DNA of 57,630 bases, taken from the NCBI GenBank assembly GCA_905215055.1, contig CAJMOH010000014.1, positions 1-57,630 of the forward strand. Direction: 5' to 3'. The translations under genes and the position numbers were made by a program. A model generated the notes under the pieces. That model was given only the letters and a program-made list of their open reading frames with translations, was not told the origin of the DNA and ran no database searches. The stretch is from an uncultured bacterium. Its GTDB lineage: Bacteria > Bacillota > Clostridia > Oscillospirales > Acutalibacteraceae. Below are positions 40,419 through 48,491 of the stretch, piece after piece (position 1 is the stretch's first letter; each line of letters opens with the position of its first letter).

Positions 40419-41313
40419 CGAGAGAGCCGAGTTCGCCGCCTACACCGGAGCGGTGGTGTACGACGCCACGAACAAGCAGGACAGCGCCTACCTGGGGCGG
40501 TTCACCTTCGACACCCTGCTCCGAGGGGAAGGGCTGCAGCGAATTCTTACAATAGTGGCCCGCGGCTATCTGTGGCAGACCGATAAACCGGACATTGACC
40601 GCGCCCGAGACGCCCTCCGGGCCTGGTGCAGCATCCCGGACAGCAAAAAAGCCAAGCCCAAGGAGGCCTGGCAGTACGAGACGGATTTCCGGCAGCTTCA
40701 CGATGGATTTCCGGAACTGGTGAACGAACAGGGCAGCGGTTGGTTTGTCCGCCACGTCCACGGTGTGCGGGATTTTCTCAAACACCACCCGGAGAAGGTG
40801 AGCAAGCCCGCTCTCAAAAACCTGGAAGCCCTCTCCCACGGCTGGGACGCCCACTGGCGGGACAAAGTGATCCGATTCCAGATTCCGCTGTTCTCCCCGG
40901 AGACCAAGGGCGGCTGGGTGCTGCGCTTTGACGACATTCTCGCCGACGCCTTGGAGCTGGGGCCGCTGCGCTCTCCCACCATTCTTCTGACCCCCGACCT
41001 GGAACAGCGGCTGGCGGATTCCTTCCCTTCTGTCAAACCAGAGGTGCTTCTCACCCTGCTGAAGTATTATGTGGCGAACAAACAGGAGGACTCCCCCTGG
41101 GTGGTGCTGCCCGTGGCCAACTTTGACGCCTACTTCGGCACCACCGCCTTCAGTAAGAAATGGCTGGCCCAAATCCCCGCCACGTTTATGGAGCGGCAGA
41201 ACCAGCACTTCGGCGTGTGCCGGTACCGGGTGAGGGAGGAATGGGTGGAGGGGTGTCTCTCCCGTGACGCCACATTTCCAGAAGAAACGAGGGAAAAACC
41301 ATGCGCATTCTGA
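40411..41313 (+). CDS. Unknown protein coupled to the RNA polymerase
   Basis: 300 residues, not recognised. The GTG start at 40411 has GGAGG 6 bp upstream and overlaps the RNA polymerase stop by 8 bp. The protein is soluble, without signal or membrane helices, rich in aromatic and charged residues (GRFTFDTLLRGEGLQRILTI, HHPEKVSKPALKNLEALSHG, VLLTLLKYYVANKQEDSPWV). Tight overlap with the polymerase and with the next gene suggests a partner such as a specificity or assembly factor (inference). Confidence 0.7.
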   Translation: MIDERAEFAAYTGAVVYDATNKQDSAYLGRFTFDTLLRGEGLQRILTIVARGYLWQTDKPDIDRARDALRAWCSIPDSKKAKPKEAWQYETDFRQLHDGFPELVNEQGSGWFVRHVHGVRDFLKHHPEKVSKPALKNLEALSHGWDAHWRDKVIRFQIPLFSPETKGGWVLRFDDILADALELGPLRSPTILLTPDLEQRLADSFPSVKPEVLLTLLKYYVANKQEDSPWVVLPVANFDAYFGTTAFSKKWLAQIPATFMERQNQHFGVCRYRVREEWVEGCLSRDATFPEETREKPCAF

Positions 41314-41873
41314 TGTTGGGCAACAGCTTTACCGCCGCCAACAACTTGCCCCAGCGGCTGGCCCGGCTCACTGAGGCGGAGGTGATGGCCCACACCCGGG
41401 GCGGGGCGCGGCTGGCGGAGCAGCTCAACCCCAAGACAAAACTGGGCGCCAGGACCCTGGCCGCTCTAGAGGGGGAACCCTTGGATTTCGTCATTCTCCA
41501 GGAGATGAGCCACGGGCCCATCTCCTCGCCTCAAAGCTTTTTCATCAGCGTGAAGCGACTCTGTGAGTGGATTCGGGCAAAGGGGGCTACTCCCGTCCTG
41601 TTCGCCACCTGGGCCTACGAGAAGGACAGCGCCAAGCTGGCCGCCAAAGGCTGGGACTACGAGGGCATGGCCCAGCAGCTTTCTGCGGCCTACCGCCAGG
41701 CCGCCCAGGAAAACCGCGCTCTGCTGGCGGAAGTGGGCCAGCGGTTCTACGACCTCTCCCCCACCCACCCTCTCTACGCTGCCGACGGCGTCCACCCCAA
41801 TGAGGAAGGCACCCAGCTGGCGGCAGAGGTGATCGCGGAAACAGTCTTGACACACAAGGAGCTTACCCCATGA
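41301..41873 (+). CDS. SGNH/GDSL-type hydrolase
   Basis: 190 residues. Block I MLGNSFTAANNLP gives the nucleophile Ser9 (GNSFT variant of GDSL); VILQEMSHGPISSP and DGVHPNEEGTQLAAEVI (block V, Asp-x-x-His) complete the pattern. It hydrolyses an ester; the substrate is unknown. No signal peptide, so it is cytoplasmic. The start overlaps the previous gene by 13 bp, its end overlaps the deformylase by 4 bp. Confidence 0.85.
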   Translation: MRILMLGNSFTAANNLPQRLARLTEAEVMAHTRGGARLAEQLNPKTKLGARTLAALEGEPLDFVILQEMSHGPISSPQSFFISVKRLCEWIRAKGATPVLFATWAYEKDSAKLAAKGWDYEGMAQQLSAAYRQAAQENRALLAEVGQRFYDLSPTHPLYAADGVHPNEEGTQLAAEVIAETVLTHKELTP

Positions 41874-42280
41874 TTCGAGACATCTGCAAAGACGAGGCTT
41901 TTCTGGCCCAAAAAGCCCAGCCCGCCACCCCGGACGACCTTTCCGTGGGACAGGATCTGCTGGACACTCTGGCCCACCACAAGGAAGAGTGCGTAGGCAT
42001 GGCCGCCAACATGATCGGCGTGAACAAGCGCATCATCGTCTTCGACAACGAGGGCGTCTACCAGGTGATGTACAACCCGGAGATCGTGAAGAAATCCGGC
42101 CCCTACGAGACGGAGGAGGGTTGCCTGTCCCTCATCGGCACCCGGCCCGCCAAGCGGTGGAAATCCATCAAGGTGCGGTGGCAGAATGAAAAGTTTCAGG
42201 AGCGGGTCAAGACCTTCACCGGCTGGACGGCCCAGATCATCCAGCACGAGCTCGACCACTGCCAGGGGATTGTGATTTAA
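41870..42280 (+). CDS. Peptide deformylase-like protein
   Basis: 136 residues, short for the family. It would remove the formyl group from nascent N-terminal Met. Motif 2 EEGCLSL (metal ligand C85) and motif 3 QHELDHCQG (H126, E127, H130) are complete. Motif 1 reads GMAANMIGV: the usual Gln of GxGxAAxQ is Met, so the oxyanion-stabilising residue is changed, which is seen in a Firmicutes subgroup. ATGA overlap with the SGNH gene. Last gene of the operon; mobile deformylases may act as inhibitor-resistant substitutes or on special substrates. Confidence 0.85.
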   Translation: MIRDICKDEAFLAQKAQPATPDDLSVGQDLLDTLAHHKEECVGMAANMIGVNKRIIVFDNEGVYQVMYNPEIVKKSGPYETEEGCLSLIGTRPAKRWKSIKVRWQNEKFQERVKTFTGWTAQIIQHELDHCQGIVI

Positions 42281-42322
42281 GGAATCGCCAGGCTCTGTCC
42301 TGCATCTGAATTGAGAAAGCTG

Positions 42323-42400
42323 CCAATCGTCGGAATAAAATCGCGCCAATCGTTGGAACAATATTCCGCCAATCATCGGAAAAACGTTGCAATCGTTGCT
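42323..42400 (+). repeat. 23-bp direct repeats (iteron-like)
   Basis: CCAATCGTCGGAA at 42323, CCAATCGTTGGAA at 42346, CCAATCATCGGAA at 42369 and a weaker CAATCGTTG at 42390, in steps of 23, 23 and 21 bp, about two DNA turns. An inverted GATTGG follows near 42404. They stand before TATAAA (42415) and the AAA_14 gene scrap; likely binding sites for a regulator. Confidence 0.6.
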
Positions 42401-42451
42401 TGATTGGCGCACACTATAAATGAACACCATTCACCAAGGGAAGCTCGCGGC

Positions 42452-42545
42452 ATGAAAAGATACAGAAAAAGAACCGCTGACGAGGTACTGAAGCGAAAGC
42501 TTGAAGAAAAAGGCGCCGTTTTGATTGAGGGCCCTACTGGGTGTT
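42452..42545 (+). pseudogene. AAA_14/DUF4143 ATPase, N-terminal scrap
   Basis: MKRYRKRTADEVLKRKLEEK, GAVLIEGPTG is the start of the AAA_14 family up to the Walker A loop, which should read GPKWCGKTT. The sequence then turns into unrelated DNA. A weak GGGAAG RBS remains. Confidence 0.65.
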
Positions 42546-42687
42546 TTCCTTGCGCTTGTCCACGGAACGATACCCATTTCAGAAAAATGTGTTTATACGC
42601 ATCTTATTTTTCCGGAAAAACGTGTTTTAATCCCGTTGTAAAACCCGGAAAAATGTGTTATACTGCTTTCATCTAGAGGAGAAGGTG

Positions 42688-43989
42688 GTGACTCGCATGA
42701 AGCGAAGCGCGTTTTCGCAGCTCGTAAAATGGAAGGATACCCCGGAACGGAAGCCGCTGATTATTCGCGGCGCCCGTCAGGTGGGCAAGACCTGGCTCAT
42801 GAAGGAGTTTGGACAAAGCTGTTACGACAGTTTTGTCTACTTCAACTTTGATGAGGAAGATGAGCTAAAATCCATTTTTGAAGCGAACAAGAATCCCCAG
42901 AGGATTATTGAACTGCTGTCCATGATCGCCGGAGAAAAGATTCTGCCTGGGGAGACTCTTATTATCTTCGATGAGGTACAGGAGTGTCCCGAGGCCCTCA
43001 ACACACTCAAATATTTCAAAGAGAAAGCAAACGACTACCATGTCATCGCGGCCGGGAGCCTGCTTGGCACCCTGCTGGCCCAGCCAAAGTCCTACCCGGT
43101 GGGGATGGTCAATCTTCTCGACCTATACCCCCTTTATTTTGATGAGTTTCTGGAAGCCACCGACCCGGCGCTCTTTGCCTATTATGAAAGCATCCAGAAG
43201 GATCAGACCATTGAGGAAATTTTCCACAACCGCCTGCTGGAAGCCTACAACTACTATCTCATTATTGGCGGGATGCCGGAATGCGTTGTATCCTGGGTCA
43301 ACCATAAAGACCCGGCAGCGGTTTCCCAAATCCAGCGAGAACTGGTGGAAATTTACGAAAACGACTTTTCCAAGCATAACGGAAAGGTGAACAGCGGGCG
43401 CATCCTGATGGTGTTCCGCAGCATTGTCTCCCAGCTCGCCAAATCCAATGAAAAGTTTATCTACGGTGCTGTCCGGCAGGGCAGCCGGGCGCGGGACTTT
43501 GAAGAAGCCATCGAATGGCTTGTCTCAGCCGGTATGCTCAACCGCATCTACAATGTCTCCAAGATGGAACATCCCCTTTCCGCCTTTGACAAGCTCGATC
43601 AATTCAAGTTGTTCCTGTTTGATACAGGGCTGCTCAAGCACATGGCGGGTATCGACAACAGCGCCATCCTGCTGAAAGCGGACTATCAGTTCAAAGGGCC
43701 GCTGACCGAGAACTACGTCTTGCAGCAGCTTCGCGGTCAGTTTGAGGTAGAACCTCGCTATTACTCGGACAAAACCGGTGAGATTGATTTTCTGCTGCAA
43801 AACGGTACGGAAATCATTCCCGTGGAAGCAAAGGGCGGCGAAGACAAGTCCGCGCCATCTTTCAAACGGTACATTGCAAACCGTCATCCTGAACACGCAC
43901 TTCGCTTTTCCAAGCGGGGGTATCGCCAGGGCGGCGCCATCACGAACATCCCGCTTTATCTCGCCAGAAAAACAAGAGAGCTGCTGTGA
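42688..43989 (+). CDS. AAA_14 ATPase with DUF4143 nuclease-like domain
   Basis: 433 residues. Walker A GARQVGKTWLMKEF, Walker B LIIFDEVQECPEAL and the sensor region AAGSLLGT are seen. The C-terminal DUF4143 part shows LFDTGLLKHMAG, GPLTENYVLQQL, YYSDKTGEIDFLLQNG and IPVEAKGG, a PD-(D/E)xK-like arrangement (E-x-D...E-x-K). The family is abundant in gut bacteria; the function is unproven, perhaps toxin or defence. I chose the GTG at 42688 because AGGAG lies 6 bp before it; ATG 42697 is the alternative. A scrap of a second member lies just upstream. Confidence 0.85.
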   Translation: MTRMKRSAFSQLVKWKDTPERKPLIIRGARQVGKTWLMKEFGQSCYDSFVYFNFDEEDELKSIFEANKNPQRIIELLSMIAGEKILPGETLIIFDEVQECPEALNTLKYFKEKANDYHVIAAGSLLGTLLAQPKSYPVGMVNLLDLYPLYFDEFLEATDPALFAYYESIQKDQTIEEIFHNRLLEAYNYYLIIGGMPECVVSWVNHKDPAAVSQIQRELVEIYENDFSKHNGKVNSGRILMVFRSIVSQLAKSNEKFIYGAVRQGSRARDFEEAIEWLVSAGMLNRIYNVSKMEHPLSAFDKLDQFKLFLFDTGLLKHMAGIDNSAILLKADYQFKGPLTENYVLQQLRGQFEVEPRYYSDKTGEIDFLLQNGTEIIPVEAKGGEDKSAPSFKRYIANRHPEHALRFSKRGYRQGGAITNIPLYLARKTRELL

Positions 43990-43993
43990 CGCA

Positions 43994-44022
43994 AATCCCC
44001 TCTCACACTGTGAGGGGGGATT
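43994..44022 (+). other. Hairpin after the AAA_14 gene
   Basis: AATCCCCTCTCAC / GTGAGGGGGGATT, a 13-bp stem with an ACT loop and no T run. The following 400 bp up to the tRNA half hold no supported gene. Confidence 0.55.
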
Positions 44023-44422
44023 GCTTGTCAGCCTTGATGGGCCGGCCCCACGGCCCTCAGCATCCACAGCCACGGGGGCGGACCATACATCTACACATCA
44101 CTCAGAACAGAAAGATTCCTGCCAATAGCTCCGACCTCCCCGCCGCACAAGGAAACTGTCCCGCCAAAACACCCCCCAAATCCGCACTGCCAGCGTGTGG
44201 GTTTTTGGGCCTCTTCCGGGCCCGTTTCTACGGGTTTTCTACGGGGTGTTTCTTAGAAATCCGTTAGAATTTTCCCCTCCCTGCGGGGACTTCCCGACCT
44301 AGGAATCTCCTCTCTTTTTTCTTTTCTGTCTTCTCAAAACCCGCGGAAACTCTGGCTTTTTGGGGTTCCCACAGCTTCCCCCAGCTTCCGTCAAATTCCG
44401 CCAGGTTCGGAAATTCCGGACA

Positions 44423-44483
44423 CACTCGAAATCGTTTTGGCGTGATGAGCGCCACGTGGGTTCGAATCCCACCGTCTCCGCCA
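44423..44483 (+). pseudogene. Orphan tRNA-Ser 3' half (attR)
   Basis: From CACTCGAAATC through a variable arm (TGGCG/CGCCA), a T arm GTGGG-TTCGAAT-CCCAC, acceptor strand CGTCTCC and GCCA. There is no 5' half in front. The acceptor strand pairs with GGAGACG (4748) perfectly or GGAGATG (4469, 4671) with one G-U. It marks the right end of the island. Confidence 0.85.
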
Positions 44484-44484
44484 C

Positions 44485-44520
44485 AAAAATCCAGTAACCA
44501 TACGGGTTTGCTGGATTTTT
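44485..44520 (+). terminator. Terminator after the tRNA 3' half
   Basis: AAAAATCCAG / CTGGATTTTT perfect 10-bp stem ending in T, two bases after CCA. Confidence 0.85.
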
Positions 44521-44558
44521 CTTTTTTCGTGATCGTTCCAAAAATCACCCGGTTTTGG

Positions 44559-44590
44559 GCTGTTCTTTCCAACATTTTGGAAAGAACAGC
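44559..44590. terminator. Strong hairpin between tRNA half and old integrase
   Basis: GCTGTTCTTTCC / GGAAAGAACAGC, 12-bp perfect stem, followed by TTTTT on the plus strand. Confidence 0.75.
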
Positions 44591-44598
44591 TTTTTGCT

Positions 44599-45776
44599 TT
44601 ATTGCCCGCTTTTTTCTGCGTTTTGCTCCCATTTACTGCCGAAATCGCCCGATTCGAGCAGCGGCATACCGTTCACCATCGCCTGCGCTGAGGACAGCTT
44701 TGATGAATAGTCAAGGTGGGCATAGATATTGGCGGTGGTGGAGAAATCCGAGTGACCGAGCCATTCCTGAATCTGTTTCAGGGGTACGCCGTTGGCGAGC
44801 AACAAGCTTGCGCAGGAGTGACGCAGATCGTGAAAGCGCATTTTCTTCATGCCGTGCCGCTCGATAAAGGCGGGAAATTGAGAGGTCAGATAATCAGGCT
44901 TCATCCGCTCGCCCAACTCGTCCACGAATACAAAGCCGTCGTATTCGTAGTTGTAACAGTTGCTGCAGACCTGTTTGTTCAGCTCCTGCGCCGCCTTGAC
45001 CTCTGCAAAATATTCCTTGAATCTTCCCACCAGCGGCAGAGTGCGCATACTGGATTTTGTTTTTGCCGATTCCTGCTCGATGATCTGCGTTTTTTCGCCT
45101 ACATTGACGGAGGTCACCGTCCGTTTGATGGTCAGCGTTCCTCGCTCAAAGTCGATAGCGTCCCACTTGGTCCCAGCACCTCGCCCCGACGCAGACCATA
45201 AAAGGCGGCGACTAAGACCGGAAGTTCCAGCTTTGTCCCCTTGACCACTTCAAATAAGCGCTGAAGCTCTGCCGCATCCAGAAATACCGGCTGGAAATCG
45301 TTCTTCTTTGGGCGGTCTACCTTCATCGCTACGTTCTGCGCTACCAGATCGGTTTTCATGGCGTATTTCAGCTCCTGATGGATCACAGCGTGATAGTGGA
45401 TGACGGAATTGGGTTTGACCGTCCACAGCTTTTCGGAATAAAACTGCTGGATGTGTCTTGCTTCCAAGTCCTTTAGGGTAATCGGCTTATTCCGAAAATA
45501 CGGCTCAATGGTCTGCTTCGCCATGCTCTCATAAGAGCCGAAGGTGGTGGGTTTCACCCTGACCTTGACAATCTCCAGCCAGCCGATCAGATAGTCGGCA
45601 AACAGCATATTGGAGCAAAGCTCACCGATCTCTGCGGACGGCTCAAAGGCGTTGCGAATTTTCACAAGTTCCGCTTCGGCCTTTCGTTTGTTTCCCTTTT
45701 CGGGAAGTCCGGTGGATACATATTTGATGTGCCGCTTGTTTTTGCTGTCGTAATAACTCAGCACGGCGTAGTAAAA
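44599..45776 (-). pseudogene. Tyrosine integrase of an older element, frameshifted and 5'-truncated
   Basis: Two frames of one gene. 45764-45132 covers the start (YYAVLSYYDSKNKRHIKYVS) to GLRRGEVLG; a one-base deletion near 45172 shifts the frame. 45117-44599 holds the rest with FHDLRHSCASLL, LGHSDFSTTANIYAHLDYSS, so all catalytic residues exist but in two frames. The first 15 or so codons are replaced by unrelated DNA at about 45778. It is very similar to the island integrase at 5202, and stands in the same relation to a tRNA-Ser 3' end. Confidence 0.9.
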
Positions 45777-45780
45777 GCAA

Positions 45781-46319
45781 ACGGCTACCGAGAAAAAGAC
45801 GTCACCTTCTCGTCCGGCAAGGCAACGGTTTTCGGGGTGCTTTACGCACTTCCGTTTATAACAATTTTGGGCTTATTGTATCGCTTTCTCTTGCTTGAGA
45901 GGGCGCATCTATCAGAAACCGGCGGGCTTTCTTTTTCTATCATGTTCATAGCAGTTATTGTTATTTCGGTCGTGATACACGAGTTGTTGCATGGTATCGG
46001 TTGGGCAATTTCAAGCGGCAAAGGCTGGCAAGCAGTTTGTTTCAATATCCACGCAATGATGCCAAGCTGCGCTTGTAAGGCGGCATTGAAAAAGGAATCG
46101 TACTTAGCGGGAGTTTTAGCGCCCTTTGTAGTGCTGGGCCTGGGGAGTACCCTGTTTGTTTTCATCTATCCCGGCACAGTGTCTTCGCTGACCATGATGG
46201 TCAATTTTGTCGCCGCAGGCGCAGATTTGCTGATTGCGGCCCGCGTGGTAAAGGAAGGCGGCTGCTTGATTGCCGATCACCCCACAAAAGCCGGTTATAT
46301 CGCTTTTTACAAGGAATGA
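45781..46319 (+). pseudogene. DUF3267 membrane protein, 5'-truncated
   Basis: Multi-helix membrane protein with VISVVIHELLHGIGWAISSG, the HExxH-like metal site of the DUF3267 (putative zinc metalloprotease) family, and GVLAPFVVLGLGS. The left end fuses at about 45780 to the wrecked integrase, so the native start codon is lost; the open frame to 45729 is accidental. The C-terminus looks complete. Confidence 0.7.
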
Positions 46320-46602
46320 CAGCTAAAAAGGGCCGCGCGCACCTTGTCTCCGCGGTGATGCGGTCCACATTTTCCACCCGGAAGATGGCGTCCGTCTTGT
46401 GCTGGGGAACACGGACGGGATGGTAGAGTCCTTGCCAAACAGAAGGATGGCTGCCAGGGGGATGCCTTCCAGCTGCCGTTCGGGGTCTTTCAAAATCAAC
46501 CCGGTGCCGCGCGGCAATTCCTCGTCCGAGAGTGATTTCCACGGATGATTGTCGGACCCTTTCGCCGCCTTGCATCAGTTTCAGAAGTTCGGCTTCTGTC
46601 AT
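46320..46602 (-). pseudogene. AlbA_2/AAA_4-type protein remnant
   Basis: MTEAELLKLMQGGE at 46602 continues in a second frame as SLSDEELPRGTGLILKDPER, QLEGIPLAAILLFGKDS, then HKTDAIFRVENVDR back in the first. These are pieces of Schlafen AlbA_2/divergent AAA_4 putative regulators, broken by several frameshifts and deletions. Confidence 0.65.
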
Positions 46603-46682
46603 GGGGGCAAACGCCCATTTCCGCTACATGGAAAATCAAAAGCAGAAACACCCTGGGACTGGAAATAGCACGGGGCCTGTGC

Positions 46683-46688
46683 TATAAT
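46683..46688 (+). promoter_or_regulatory. -10 box upstream of the dipeptidase gene
   Basis: TATAAT with TGC just before it (extended -10-like); the -35 position (TGGAAA) is weak. About 100 bp before the start codon. Confidence 0.45.
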
Positions 46689-46791
46689 CAATGCGTTGCA
46701 CAAACAGGAAAAACCCTTTTTTACCGGTTTCCGGTTGTGTAAGGAAGCTGTACACAACGCAAAGTAAATGGTTAAGGGAAAGGAGACGCAT

Positions 46792-48252
46792 ATGCCCTGT
46801 ACAACAATTTTAGTGGGCAAGAAAGCCAGCCATGACGGCTCAACGATCATTGCCCGCAACGATGACGGCGGATTTGAACCCAAGCGCCTTTTGGCTCACC
46901 CGGCCAGAGAGAAGGCCTCCACCTACAAAACGGTCATCTCTCACCTGACCGTAGAGCTCCCGGAGAACGCCATGCGCTATACCGACTGCCCCAACGTGTC
47001 AACGGATAAGGGCGTATGGCCCGCCTGCGGCATCAATGAGGCCAACGTGGCCATGACCGCCACGGAGACCATCACCAGCAACGCCCGGGTTATTGGCGCG
47101 GACCCCTATGTCCGGTATCAGAAGAAGAAAAATCGCAGCGCCAAAGAGGTCCCCGGGGGAATCGGCGAAGAGGACCTGGTGACTTTGGTGCTCCCCTATA
47201 TTCACTCCGCCCGGGAAGGCGTGCTGCGCACCGGCGCGCTGCTGGAGCAGTACGGCACCTATGAACCCAATGGCATGGCCTTCGCGGACGCCGGGGAGGT
47301 CTGGTGGCTGGAAACCATCGGCGGGCACCACTGGATTGCCAGGCGGGTACCGGATGACCGGGTGGTCATCATGCCCAACCAGTTTGGCCTGGATCATTTC
47401 GACTTCGCGGACGCCTATGGGGAGCAGAAGGAACACCTTTGCTCCCAGGATCTGCGGGAGTTCGTGGAAAAGCACCACCTGGCCCTGGACACGGGCGCGG
47501 ATTTCAATCCGCGGCTGGCCTTCGGTTCTCATTCCGACGCGGACCATATTTACAATACGCCCCGCGCCTGGTTTATGGCCCGGTATTTCCTGCCCCGTTC
47601 TTACAGGTGGGAGGGGGACAACGCGGACTTCACCCCGGAGAGCAACGACATCCCCTGGTCTTTTGTGCCGGAGCGCAAGGTGACCGTGGAGGATGTGCGG
47701 TATTTGCTGGGTTCCTATTACCAGGGAACGCCCTACAATCCCTACGACAAGAACGCAGCGTGCAAGGGGAAATACCGCACCATTGGCGTGCCCAACAGCG
47801 ATGTTTGCGGGATTATGCAGATTCGCGGCACTTTGCCGGAGGCCCTTCGGGGTGTGGAGTGGCTGTCCATGGGCGGCAGCGGCTTCACGGCGTGCTTCCC
47901 GGTATACGCCAATGTAACGGAGTTCCCCAAATACTTCAGCGGCACTACGGAAACAGTTTCCACAGACAGCATGTACTGGCACAGCCGGCTCATTGCCGCG
48001 CTGACGGACGCCCACTTTGGGAACGCCTTGTTATTTGACGAGCGGTATGTGAACGCGGTGATGAACCGCGGACAGCAGTTCCTCTATGAGTACGATGAGA
48101 AAATCCAGCAGGGCGAGCCTGTTGAAATTCTGAAGGAAGCCAACAGCAGGATTGCCAGCATGGTGAAGGAGGAGTCGGACAAGGCCCTTTCCCAGATTCT
48201 CAAGAACGCCTCCGAGCACATGAAAATCCGCTATCACAGAGGGGATAACTGA
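46792..48252 (+). CDS. C69 family dipeptidase
   Basis: 486 residues. The N-terminus MPCTTILVGKKASHDGSTII, ARNDDGGFEP is the PepD/C69 start, where the Cys becomes the N-terminal nucleophile of this Ntn-hydrolase after processing. ASHDGSTIIARNDD and GEVWWLETIGGHHWIARRVP support it. It degrades dipeptides in the cytoplasm; no signal peptide. AAAGGAG lies before the ATG at 46792. First intact core gene right of the integration zone; a terminator follows. Confidence 0.93.
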   Translation: MPCTTILVGKKASHDGSTIIARNDDGGFEPKRLLAHPAREKASTYKTVISHLTVELPENAMRYTDCPNVSTDKGVWPACGINEANVAMTATETITSNARVIGADPYVRYQKKKNRSAKEVPGGIGEEDLVTLVLPYIHSAREGVLRTGALLEQYGTYEPNGMAFADAGEVWWLETIGGHHWIARRVPDDRVVIMPNQFGLDHFDFADAYGEQKEHLCSQDLREFVEKHHLALDTGADFNPRLAFGSHSDADHIYNTPRAWFMARYFLPRSYRWEGDNADFTPESNDIPWSFVPERKVTVEDVRYLLGSYYQGTPYNPYDKNAACKGKYRTIGVPNSDVCGIMQIRGTLPEALRGVEWLSMGGSGFTACFPVYANVTEFPKYFSGTTETVSTDSMYWHSRLIAALTDAHFGNALLFDERYVNAVMNRGQQFLYEYDEKIQQGEPVEILKEANSRIASMVKEESDKALSQILKNASEHMKIRYHRGDN

Positions 48253-48281
48253 GCGAACAACAGACAACCGGAGACACAACG

Positions 48282-48324
48282 CAGCACCAGCCGCCAAACG
48301 TCAGCGGACTGGTGCTGTTTTCTT
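48282..48324 (+). terminator. Terminator after the dipeptidase gene
   Basis: CAGCACCAG / CTGGTGCTG stem with an inner CCGC/GCGG, then TTTTCTTT. Confidence 0.85.
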
Positions 48325-48427
48325 TCCCTTTATACACGGAGAAGAGCAGCTGGCTCCGTCCCCCCTTCGGTCACGCCGTTTTTCCAGGCGGACCGGGGAG
48401 CGGCGTCGCTCTCCCCCGTGTTCCCCC

Positions 48428-48456
48428 TCGACTGCGGCGGGCTTTTATGCTATACT
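48428..48456 (+). promoter_or_regulatory. Promoter of the GTPase-NYN gene
   Basis: TCGACT (48428-48433), 17 bp, TATACT (48451-48456), 35 bp before the start codon. Confidence 0.55.
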
Positions 48457-48491
48457 TAAAGGTATTATGTCGTATGGAAAGGAGAATGATT

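Larger units (their letters stand above)
5003..44433. mobile_element. Composite genomic island in tRNA-Ser(CGA)
   Basis: Bounded by the core ACTCGAAATC at 4994-5003 inside an intact tRNA and at 44424-44433 at the head of an orphan tRNA 3' half. The left end carries an integrase that reads toward the tRNA. The contents are three kinds of DNA: an AT-richer cargo to 18.3 kb, remnants plus IS66 plus a defence patch to 29 kb, and a GC-rich mobilizable element to 42.3 kb. The island is nested, and the inner elements need not share the outer ends. Confidence 0.7.

Noticed and set aside
44264..44632. Minus-strand frames over the orphan tRNA half
   Set aside because: Translation (FVAETVGFEPTWRSS type) is a reverse-read tRNA artefact.
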